Source: Serripes groenlandicus (Eukaryota; Mollusca; Bivalvia; Cardiida; Cardiidae). From it: a stretch of DNA of 64,000 bases. The notes beneath the pieces are model-generated. The model was not told the origin of the DNA, ran no database searches, and worked only from the letters and a program-made list of their open reading frames with translations. Positions 21,126 through 30,941 of this stretch are shown in pieces (position 1 is the stretch's first letter; every line of letters begins with the position of its first letter). Where the stretch lies: contig JASEVX010000007.1 in the NCBI GenBank assembly GCA_031761405.1, positions 61,887,062-61,951,061 of the forward strand. The letters run 5' to 3'. Both the position numbers and the translations under genes were made by a program.

Positions 21126-21630
21126 ATCAGCCAAGTAAATTGATTGATATGTATAAAGATTTGTTTAATGTTATATCGTCACTACTTCACAATCCTTTAC
21201 CTGTTACAGTCGACTTCTGGCTTCTTTGCAAAAAAAAGGAGAACTTGCTCAAAAAGAATAGTTTCTCCTTTTTCCCACAATGTTTCATCTATCCATCGAA
21301 ATATGCTTCTAAATTCAGAAAATATTATTTTGATAAGTTTTGTTCAAAGGTGGAAATCTAGAAGTTACTTTCAGGTAAATGGCTAATTATATTATATGTA
21401 TAGTATTATTATCTTGTTTATATTGTAAATATAGTAGACTGGTACTCTGAGGTATTCTAGATTTCGGGCATGAAAATGTTTCATCTATTTTGAATTATCG
21501 TCAGTAGACCAGTCTATGTAATAGCTGTGATATTTTATGAAATAAATTGCATTGATTTTAAACTTCTCTGGTTGGTTTCATTTCTCAGTAATTATAATGA
21601 ATGTAGGCAGTTGCAAATTTGCTACCGGCA

Positions 21631-21830
21631 TATCGAGGGCTTGGTGTGAAACAGTTGTAACTAAAATTGGTATTTTTTTACCAAGGTTAATCACCTCGCC
21701 ATAAAGTCTTTAAAAGCGTTAAATAATTTTTCTTGGTAAACAATGGAAATTCAGGTGCCATTGATCGTTCTGAGCAATGGTACCTAAATTTGCATTGTTT
21801 ACAAACTGTTTCACGCCAAGCCCTCGATAT
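21631..21830. mobile_element. 200 bp fold-back MITE with double inverted repeat
   Basis: Outer arms TATCGAGGGCTTGGTGTGAA and TTTCACGCCAAGCCCTCGAT. Inner arms GTAAACAATGGAAATTCAGG and CCTAAATTTGCATTGTTTAC. No open frame. It lies just past the presumed 3' end of the CEP95-like gene. Confidence 0.65.
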
Positions 21831-22047
21831 ATTCTGATCACAATACACCAAATAATGTTGTCACCTTTTCTAAGTGTTGCTCTGGTAGAACACCATATAT
21901 CTTTGAAAACAGTTAGCTCTTAGCTTTAAAATGATCCAAAGAAATTGGGGGGGTTATGCATTATGCAAGAAAAACTTACCCTGCGAAAATTGTTACCGTC
22001 ATTTTGGCTAAAATCAGCCTGGGATGAAATTGATTTTTCGCTATTTA

Positions 22048-22600
22048 TACCCCCTTCAAACGAAGTTTAGAGGGTGTATATTGGAGTCGCCCTATGGTCG
22101 GTCGGTCAGTTGGTTCGTTGCAATTATCCTTGTCCATAGCATAACTTTAAAACTACTGGATGGAATTCAATAAAACTTCATACGATGATATAACACAGTG
22201 AGACGAAGTGCAGTGTACAGGAACCATAACTCCACTTTACCCTATTACAGAGTTATTGCACTTTGTAACTTTTTCTTGTCCGGAGAACTACTAGATGGAA
22301 CCTAATAAAACTTCATACATTGGTAGAGAACAATGAGAGGAAGTGCAGTGTACAGGAAACAGAGTTATTGCCCTTTATTACGTTCTTGTGCGTAGAATAA
22401 CCTCAAATCTACAATATGGAATTTAATAATACGATGATACAACACATTGAGAGGAAGTGCAGTATACAGAGTTATTGCCCTTTGTTACTTTGTTACTTTT
22501 TCTTGTCCGTAGAATAAATTTCATTGACCTTTCTTACTTTTTTCTTGTACGGAGATTATCTTTAAAACTACAAGATGGAATTTTAGATTGGATTTCTTAA
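22048..22600. mobile_element. Degraded tandem-core element E6
   Basis: Starts ATACCCCCTTCAAACGAAG ... GAGGGTGTATATTGGAGTCG with a GGTCGGTCGGTCAG run. Three irregular cores share GAGGAAGTGCAGTGTACAG and CAGAGTTATTGCCCTTT. The end is unclear. Confidence 0.45.
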
Positions 22601-22872
22601 TATTTCACTTCCTTTCGATATAAATTAAAAATAAAAACCGAGATAAAAAAAAATACAGAATCCGAAAACAGAGAAATCCAGGAGATTTTATCTAAAGTGT
22701 TATCAGTGAATAAGGCTGATACGGGTCGATACTTTTCGCAGAGTCCACAATGTTCGTTTTGTCGTGGTATCAGAAAAACATTTAATGTTGGTTTAGACTT
22801 TGAATAAAACTGTATTGGGTACAGATATAACTTGAAATAATTACAAAATGTTTGATTTAAACAGAGAGAAAA
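22601..22872 (+). repeat. Duplicated segment, copy 1, with small ORF of unknown nature
   Basis: About 255 bp is repeated almost exactly at 23119-23374. In this copy a plus-strand frame is open from 22601 to a TAA at 22805-22807 (68 codons), ending NVGLDFE with a CSFC pair 20 residues earlier. The second copy has two single-base A insertions that shift the frame upstream. I do not recognise the peptide. It could be a terminal exon or the end of a mobile element. Confidence 0.35.
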
Positions 22873-23118
22873 TTGCTATAATTAAAGGGCGATAACTCTA
22901 GAGTAACTAAAGCGATATGGCTCGTTATCAAACTTGTCCGAGATATTATTACCTGGCAATGATGGACAAAAAATTATTTTAAAACTTTGTACAATGTGCA
23001 AAGTTTTTATAGCAAAAGTATTATGCATGCTGTATCTTTGAACCAACCATGTTGCCGGAATGTATTATAAATAAATCAACAAATTAAAGAATGAAATTGG
23101 AAACAATAAGACCAGTAT

Positions 23119-23374
23119 TTATAAATTAAAAATAAAAACCGAGATAAAAAAAAAATACAGAATCCGAAAAACAGAGAAATCCAGGAGATTTTATCTAAAG
23201 TGTTATCAGTGAATAAGGCTGATACGGGTCGATACTTTTCGCAGAATCCACAATGTTCGTTTTGTCGTGGTATCAGAAAAACATTTAATGTTGGTTTAGA
23301 CTTTGAATAAAACTGTATTGGGTACAGATATAACTTGAAATAATTACAAAATGTTTGATTTAAACAGAGAGAAA
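23119..23374 (+). repeat. Duplicated segment, copy 2
   Basis: Direct repeat of 22619-22872, separated by about 250 bp, with only a few differences including extra A residues in two A runs. A recent duplication. Confidence 0.75.
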
Positions 23375-23429
23375 AAGACTTGTAAGTTCTTATATCATTT
23401 GGAAACACAGTAGCCTGGTCAAAAATGAC

Positions 23430-23585
23430 TGTTGCGTCGGATGTAATTGCTAGATCCACTACGGCGGCTGGTGTAATGGCTGTCTCCATTGCGGCGTCGG
23501 CGGTGTCGCGTTTAATTGCTGGCTCAACTGCGGAGGCAGCGGCAGCGGCGGCGCCTGGTTTAATTGATCCGACATCGGCTATTAA
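23430..23585. other. GC-rich island open on both strands
   Basis: A local jump in GC with imperfect repeats around TTTAATTGCTGG/GTAATTGCTAG and GCGGCG. Read on the minus strand it gives an Ala/Pro/Thr-rich peptide preceded by a TTTTTTAATAG acceptor-like site; read on the plus strand it gives an Ala-rich peptide ending at a TGA. It could be a coding exon of an unrecognised gene, or a GC-rich minisatellite. Confidence 0.25.
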
Positions 23586-24239
23586 AAAACAATGAAAATA
23601 TTAACACTATTGATTCATGAAACATTATATATAAGTCGTGTCTACTTTTTCCCCTGCTCTTGCATACAGTGTTAATTATGCCACTTTATTTAAAGTGTGT
23701 TGTAAAAGTACTAGTTACCATTATACTTTGCAGGTTTAACAATAATCGGCTGGCACCTTGTATTTCGTTTCAAAAAGACCCCTCCTGTCTTCCAATGTAT
23801 TTATCTTTTGATTTTAAACAAACCAAATCTATTACCATCAATTCTACAACAAAAGAAGTATACAAACTTGGCTTAGCGTTTTGTTTTTCCAAATACAGAC
23901 AAGTTACTTCCCTCGATATAACACTCAAAGTATAACGATATGTATATCCTTGTAAAACAAATATTTATTTGGAGATATTTCTTTTAAAGGATTAGATAAG
24001 CTGCACACTGCATTTCATTTCTGTGCCGCGATCTAGACTTTTTCACGAGTTTGTTCCCTTGATCATTACACACAAGTAAACTATGGAATGACGCTTTTGG
24101 TGTTATGGTAGACATTAATCGTGATGTACGTTGTTGCTGAACTTCGAGAAAATGCCAACAACTCATCAATATCGCTATAAAAGCCGGCTACTACGGCTGT
24201 AGAAGCAGTATTTATATACATAATCTAATCATGCTTATG

Positions 24240-24888
24240 TTTTCATAGCACCATATGTCAGAAGAATTGGCGTAATTGTAGTCAAATAGCTCAAATATTA
24301 GGTATGAAGGAAGATTATGTTATTTATTCTCTGAATGCCAGCTCTGTTAAATATTTTCTTGTTTCTATACAACTGTCAAATTTTGAAAACTGTGTACCAA
24401 GGTATTTTATGATTATACTTTTTCTATATCTACTACATTTAATCTTAAATGTATTTTTTTAAGACCATTTTTTTATTATCATTTCTTGATCCAAATATTA
24501 TTGCTTTTGTTTTAGTAATATTTAATTGCAGTTTCCAAGTATTACACTTTTCGGCAAAGTCATCTAAGGATTTTTGTTACAATTGGAGGTTATCAAACAG
24601 TAAGCTTGTGTCATCTGCTTAAATATTATTATTTTAAAAGGATTTGAAGTTATCATTTGGATTATGCATACTGATGCCTTGATGTCCTTTGTTCTAGATC
24701 ATTGAGAAACAAAGCAAAACGCACTAGGGATAAAGTCCTTCCTTGTCAGACTCCGTTGTTGCTAGTAAAGTACTCGGATGTTATACCATTTTGGAATATA
24801 CATGACTTGGCATTTGCATACATGTTTTTAACAAGATTAAAGAAACTAGAACTATCACTGAAGATGATAAATACCCCCAAAACAGCAC
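24240..24888 (-). pseudogene. Decayed LINE reverse transcriptase, part 1
   Basis: Read on the minus strand, broken frames give a VXQGxxLS-type motif followed by ALFLNDLE, then ADDTSLL (the catalytic Asp-Asp motif), then TKAIIFGSR. These are motifs of a LINE reverse transcriptase. Multiple stops and shifts make it inactive. It continues across the insertion at 24889. Confidence 0.6.
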
Positions 24889-25577
24889 CTTGACTTCCGA
24901 CCGACCGACCGATAGGTAGTCCTATCAAACAGTACTCATTTTGACCTTTGACCATGACCTTGACCTTTGAGGTACAAGCCACCTCATCATGGTGAGCATG
25001 TGTGCCCAGTAACTTGAGAATCCTATGATGCATGGTTGAGATGCGGACCGGACAAGGTAGTCCTATCAAACAGTACTCATTTTGACCTTTGACCTCTGAG
25101 TGTGACCTTGACCTTTGAGGTACAAGCCACCTCATCATGGTGACCATGTGTGTCCAGTAACTTGAGAATCCTAAGATGCATGGTTGAGATGCGAGCCGGA
25201 CAAGGTAGTCCTATCAAACAGTACTCTTTTGACATTTTACACTTTGACTTCTGAGTGTGACCTTCACCTTTGAGGTACAAGCCACCTCATCACGGTGATG
25301 TGAGCCGGACAAGATAGTCTTTTCAAATAGTACTCATTTCAACCTTTGACATGTAAGTGTGACCTTGACATTTGAGGTACAGGCATGGGTCTTGTGCGCG
25401 ACACGCCGCCTCATCATGGTGAACGTTTGTGCCAAGTTTCCGGACAAGGTTGAATTCCAGTGGTTTGTAAGAAATAGGCCGGACAAAATATGGCTTCCGG
25501 CCGACCGACCGACTGACCGACCGACTGACCAACACAGTGACTCCTATATACCCACCCAAAACTTTGTTTTTTGGGGG
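24889..25577. mobile_element. Tandem-core element E7 inserted in the LINE fragment
   Basis: Ends TACCCCCAAAAC and TTTTTTGGGGGTAT form inverted repeats. The left side has CCGACCGACCGA, the right side GACCGACCGACTGACCGACC. About four cores of roughly 130 bp contain GACCTTTGAGGTACAAGCC. A DR1-type motif TGACCTTTGACCT is at 25083-25095. Short open frames here are artefacts. Confidence 0.6.
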
Positions 25578-25810
25578 TATAATTACCTTTTATATCATAT
25601 TTCAATAATCTTCTCCAGAGACCTATCCACTAAACAGAATGAAATGCACTAGAAAAATCGGTGCATAGTGAATACACACTACAGTTTCGTTATATAATGT
25701 AAGAGAATCTCTATCATGGAACAAGGAATCGGTGGAACCGAATGATGCTCCACATAAGGGCTTTGTCAAGTGATAATAGGCATTGTCTGATAGAACTACC
25801 TTTAACTAGT
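25578..25810 (-). pseudogene. Decayed LINE reverse transcriptase, part 2
   Basis: The minus strand in broken frames resembles the DFSSAFDSV...GLW palm motif that precedes the QG motif found in part 1. This places it upstream in the same LINE and shows that E7 interrupted it. Confidence 0.45.
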
Positions 25811-25889
25811 GATCATACCTATTTACATAATACAGACTTCATTAAAAGAAAATAATAAAAATAAGGAAGTTAATTAGTATTAATTATTA

Positions 25890-26535
25890 TAGAGTTATGG
25901 TTCTTGTGTAATGCACTTCCTCTCTTTAATATCTATCTACGTTTTAAGTTTCATCGAAATATCTTTCGTACTTTTGGAGTTATGGTCCTGAAATTGAAAT
26001 ATAAAGTATCACAAGGGAGATAACTTGAAAATTATTCATTATAAGTTATGGTTATTGTGTAATGCACTTCCTTTCTTTAATATCTGTATACATTTCAAGT
26101 TTCATCGAAATATCTTAAGTATGTATATTTCAAGTTTCATTGAAATATATTCAGTACTTTTAGATTTATGCTGAATGCAAATAAAGTGTGACGGACAAAG
26201 TGTGACGGACAAAGTGTGACAGTCGGACGGATGGTTCTTGTGTAATGCACTTCCCCTCTTTAATATCTGTATACATTTCAAGTTTCAACGAATATATTTA
26301 GTAATTTTTGAGTTATGGTCCTGACATGGAAATATAAAGTCTAACAAGGGAAATAATTTGAAAAGTATTCACTATAAAGTTATGGTTCTTGTATTATGCA
26401 CTCTCTCTTATTGCTTTGTTTGTATATTTCAAGTTTCATTGAAATATATTGAGTACTTTTATATTTATGCTCAATGCAAATAAAGTGTGACGGACAAAGT
26501 GTGACGGACAAAATGTGACGGACGGACGGATGTAC
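25890..26535. repeat. Irregular tandem repeat with ACGG-type end
   Basis: Three to four copies of a unit of roughly 160-180 bp with GTGTAATGCACTTCC, TTTCAAGTTTCATCGAAAT and GAGTTATGGTCCTGA, ending in GTGACGGACAAAGTGTGACGG repeats. Probably a degraded tandem-core element. Confidence 0.55.
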
Positions 26536-26574
26536 TCATGAAGTGTATTTGTGGGGTTATTTCTTTTGTTTGAA

Positions 26575-26650
26575 ACTTGTGGGTTGCAACCCACAAGTAT
26601 GCTATTCATTCCGTAAGTATCCCCCTTTTACGGAATGCATAGCATTAATA
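26575..26650. repeat. Pair of adjacent perfect hairpins
   Basis: CTTGTGGGTTGCAACCCACAAG is a perfect palindrome centred near 26587. Directly after it ATGC(T)ATTCATTCCGTAA faces TTACGGAATGCATAGC. Possible recombination or insertion scar; no known factor site recognised. Confidence 0.5.
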
Positions 26651-26917
26651 TGCAAATAAGATACCCGTTATAAAACAAACAAAAAACCTATTTATCTAAG
26701 TGTCTTTAAAAGGGATCTGATGTGTTTACCACTTGAACTTAAATGTATTCACACTTGGCCAGCTGCATCCTAATAATGCAAATATGCCACGAAAGTAGGT
26801 TCTTAATGTAGAGGATTTAGTTTAACTAAGGAACCTGTAGCTCCTATACTTCAAACTGCTTCTTATATATATTGACTGTAACATAGCTGTACTGACCCTA
26901 ATGCACTGTCAACTATG

Positions 26918-27040
26918 AAAGTAGTGTTGATCTGTTTGAAAGTAATACTTCAAATGTTCCAGACATCGAACTTTATCAAGATGGTTTCAAAGCAGATGAG
27001 GATCAGATAAACATCATACCACGTACTGTAAACAGTAATT
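26918..27040 (+). other. Possible isolated exon or coding relic
   Basis: After a TAA a frame gives an acidic, ordinary-looking peptide (SVDLFESNTSN, then PDIELYQDGFKADEDQ), with an acceptor-like ACATAG upstream and GTAAAC as a donor candidate near 27029. It stops being protein-like where element A begins. I do not recognise the family; it may be chance. Confidence 0.2.
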
Positions 27041-27075
27041 ATATATGCTATAAAAACTTAATATTTATTTTGTTA

Positions 27076-28612
27076 AACAAGACGGCAATGAGGCCCTGGA
27101 TCGCTCACCTGAGATTGTGTGCTACTTAATTCTTAATACGAGAAGCCATGTTTTTAATGGATCATATCATCGACAAAATTTCAACAATCTTAGTAGAGGG
27201 TCACCCAAGGAACATTTGAGAATAAATATCTGGTCTCTAAAGTGTTAACAAGATTTTTATCAATATTGACCTAGTGACCGAGTTTTTGACTGGACATAAC
27301 CGATATTCAATCTTAGTCATGTTATCTAGAATGCTAACACAATTTTTCTACAATTTGGCCTAGTGACCTTATTTTTCACTCAACATTACCCATATTCGAA
27401 CTTGACTTAGATATCATCAAGACAAACTTTCTGACAAAGTTTCAAGCTGCTCAATGAGGCACTGGATCGCTCACCTGAGAATGGGCTATTTAAAACTTAA
27501 TTCTCAGCGTCAATGGCAAAATCATCAAGACAGTTTTCTGACAAAATGTCAAGCTGCTCGAGTCAAAAATGCGATCTCTATAGTGTTAACAAGATTGTTC
27601 TACAATTTGGCTTAGTCTCCTACTTTTTGACCTGACCTGACCAATATTCGAACTTAGCCTAGATATCATGAAGAAAATGCGATCTCTATAGTGTTAACAA
27701 GATGTTCCTTTAATTTGGCTTAGTGACCTAGTTTTTGACCCGACATGATCCATATTCGAACTAGATATCAGCAAGATATACAAACTGAATAAGTTTCATG
27801 AAGATTAAGTGATAATAGTGGCATTAAGAGTATTAACAAGCCTAGTTTTAGAGACAATATAACCCATATTTAAATTTGACCAAGATATCATTAAGACACA
27901 CATTCTGACAAAATATCAAGCTGCCGAAGCAAAAATTGCGGCCTCTAGTGTGTTAACAAGATTTTCCTTCAATTTAACCGAGTTACCTAGTTTTGACCCA
28001 ATATGACCCATATTCGAACTTGACCTAGATATCATTAAGACAAACATTTTGACAAATGTCAAGCAGCTGAAGCAAAAAATTAGGCCTCTATCTAGTGTGT
28101 GAACAAGATTTTCATTCAATTTGACCTAGTTACCTAGTTTTGACCCAATATGACCTATGTTCGAACTTGACCTATATATCATTAAGACAAACATTCTGAC
28201 AAATTTCAAGCTGCTGAAGCAAAAATTGCAGCCTGTAGAGTGTTATCAAGATTTTCATTCAATTGGACCTAGTCACCTAGTTTTTTATCTAATATGACCC
28301 ATATTCGAAATTGACCTAGAAATCATTAAGACAAACTTTTTTACAAAATGTCAAGCTGCTGAAGCCAAATTGCGGCCTCTAGAGTGTTAACAAGATTTTC
28401 CGTCAATTTGACCTAGTGACCTAGTTGTTGATCCAATATGACCAGTTTTGAAATTGTCCAATATTTTACGGAGATGAATGTTTTGATAAACTTTCATGAA
28501 GATCGGATCCAAAATATAGCTTGTAGAGTGTAAACAAGGCAAAAGATGACGACGGACAAAAGGGATCACAAAAATTCACCTTAAGCACATTTGCACTCTG
28601 GCGAGCTAAATA
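27076..28612. mobile_element. Tandem-core element A (144-147 bp core)
   Basis: Head AACAAGACGGCAATGAGGCC with GGATCGCTCACCTGAG; the head is partly repeated at about 27452-27480. The core carries GACCTAGATATCATTAAGAC (27887, 28031, 28178, 28322: spacing 144, 147, 144) and TTAACAAGATTTTC. The tail is GACGGACAAAAGGGATCACA ... GCGAGCTAAA. The frames open on the minus strand are array artefacts. Confidence 0.7.
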
Positions 28613-28853
28613 AATAATTTGAAGATATAAATTCTGATTCGGTACATGTAATCATTTTTGTTTAATTACCATTAGTATGACAATATTGGTATTTTGCCAT
28701 TTAACCTTATTTTTAATTACAGTATGGTCGGCTATTTTGGACCATTTCGGCCTGTTTTCAAATTCAAAATTTGACTCATTCAAAGGTGGCCTTCACATGG
28801 AAAGGACTGGGAATTATTAATCTATTTAGTTTTTGAAGGCTAAAGACCTCAAC

Positions 28854-30126
28854 AACAAGAGCTGTCGGAGGGCAGCATGGTCGACTTTTTTGTGCTTGCC
28901 AATAAAACAAAACTTTTTTGGGTGATAGTCGAAAAAGAGTCATAATTCTTACAAAAACCTTTACTGAATTATGCACTCTTGGCTGTTGGTGGAGATAATG
29001 TTGGTAAAAAGATTTTTGTAAGTGTTTAAGCTATATCTCTAATTGTTTTGAAAAAACTTAACCAAAATTATAAAACGAAAAAGGGCCATAATTCTTAAAC
29101 AAGAATTGACAGAGTTATGTAACCTTGTCTGTTGATGGAAGTAATGACGATAAATAAGTATTGTAAGTTTATAAGCTAAATCACTAATGGTTTTGAAAAA
29201 AAGTGGGGTGGTATGAAAAAACTTAACAAAATTCTAAGACGAAAAAGGGCCATAATTCTTACAAAAACATTGACGACAGAGTTATGTACTCTTGTCTGTT
29301 GCTTGACGTAATGATGGTGAAAAAGTGATGTAAGTTTCAAAGCAATATCTGTAATGGTTTTGAAAAAAATTGGTACAAAAAACTTAACCGAAATTCTAAG
29401 TAAAAAAAGGGCCATAATTCATACAAAAATCTTGACAGAGTTATGTACTCTTGTCTGTTGATAGAGGTAATGATCGTGAACATGTGTTTTAAGTTTCGAA
29501 GCCATATCTGTAATGGTTTTGAAAATAAGTATATTGGTACAAAAAACTTAACCAAAATTCTAAGTAGAAAAAGGGCCATAATTCTTATAAAAATCTTGAT
29601 AGAGTTATGTACTCTTGTCTGTTGATGGTAATAATGATGGTAAATAAGTGTTGTAAGTTTCAAAGCAATATCTGTAATGGTTTTGAAAAACAAAGTGAAA
29701 TGGTACAAAAAAAATAACCAAATTTCTAAGTAAAAAAGTGCCATAATTCTTACAAAAACCTCTACAGAGTTATGTTCTCTTGTCTGTTGATTGAGGTAAT
29801 GATAGTGAATAAGTGTTGTAAGTTTCAAAGCAATATCTGTAAATCTGAAAATAAGTATATTGGTACAAAAAACTTAACCAAAATTCTAAGTCGAAAAAGG
29901 GCCATAATTCTTACAAAAATCGTGAAATAGTGATGTTCTCTAGTCTGTTGATGGTGAATAAGTGTTGTAAGTTTCAAAGCAACATCTGTAATGGTTTTGA
30001 AAAAAAAGTGAATTGGTACAAAAAACTTAAAACCTTGACAGAGTTATGTACTCTTTTCTGTTGATGGAGGTAATGATGGTGATTAAGTGTTGTAAGTTTC
30101 AAAGCAATATCTGTATTGTGTTTTAA
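28854..30126. mobile_element. Tandem-core element B, left part (159-165 bp core)
   Basis: Head AACAAGAGCTGTCGGAGG ... GGTCGAC. The core has AAAAAGGGCCATAATTCTTA, GAGTTATGTACTCTTGTCTG (29281, 29440, 29604, 29769) and AGCAATATCTGTAATGG. The same core type reappears at 45124-45846 with a tail AAAGTCGAGCTAAAA, suggesting B was opened by the insertions between. Confidence 0.65.
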
Positions 30127-30941
30127 AACAAGAGCTGTCGAAGGACAGCGCGCTCGACTATTTCACAGCTTATTTAAGTTACTGAGATAATGGATTCTAA
30201 TGTAGTTGCATGCAAAACATTAACAACATTTTTTTAAAGGGTGATAATTTGCATTAAATGCAGGATAGAGTTATTTCACTTGATTATTTTCATAGGTGTT
30301 ATGGTTGGGAAGGAGGGTATAACGTGTCAATGGAATGCATGAAGAAGTTACTAAGATATGGTCTCATAATGTAGTTGCACGCAAACCTTTAACCATAATT
30401 TCTAAGTAAAAAAGGGCAACATTTTGCACCACATGCAGGATAGAGTTATCTTAATTGGTTGTGTATATAGATGTGAAATTGGAAAAGGTTGTATAAAGTT
30501 TCAATACAATGCTTCAAGTTGTTACTGAGATTACACTCTAAATGTAGTTTCAAAACTTTAACCACAATTTTTAAATGCATAAAGGGCCATAACTTGCATA
30601 AAATGATGGATATAGTTATCGTATTTGATTGTTTACATAGGTGTGATGTTTGGAAAGGACTGTATAAAGTGTCAATGCAATGCATCACGTAATTACTAAG
30701 ATATGATCTCTGTGTAGTTGCATGCAAAACTTTAACCAGAAGTCCCAAAAGGGCCATAACTTGAATAAAATGCAGGATAGAGTTATTCAACTTGAAAATC
30801 AACATAGGTGTGATAGTTGGGAAGAGTTGTATAAAGGTTCAAAGCAATGCATCAAGTTAATACTAGGATATCGACTCTTAATGTATATATATATATATAT
30901 ATATAGTTGCACGCAAAACTTTAACCAAATTTTTAGTTAAA
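30127..30941. mobile_element. Tandem-core element C, first part
   Basis: Head AACAAGAGCTGTCGAAGGAC is nearly the same as the head of B, but the core differs: GGGCCATAACTTGCATAAAA, ATGCAGGATAGAGTTATC, and TAGTTGCACGCAAAAC. The core continues at 35272, 36993 and 38187 after nested insertions. Contains an (AT)n run at about 30882-30905. Confidence 0.65.

Larger units (their letters stand above)
19971..21565 (+). other. Probable 3' untranslated region of the CEP95-like gene
   Basis: No further coding exon is visible after the TGA. The first well-placed AATAAA followed by a T-rich stretch is at 21541-21546, which would give a UTR of about 1.6 kb containing several MITE copies. Earlier polyadenylation is possible; no transcript evidence is available. 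Confidence 0.4.

Noticed and set aside
23660..23935. 91-codon plus-strand frame
   Set aside because: No start context, splice sites or recognised motif; composition is that of random AT-rich sequence.
29176..29828. Minus-strand open frames of 79 and 163 codons
   Set aside because: They run through B-type tandem cores and repeat the same peptide (RIMALF-L) every unit; the frame is open only because the repeat happens to lack stops.
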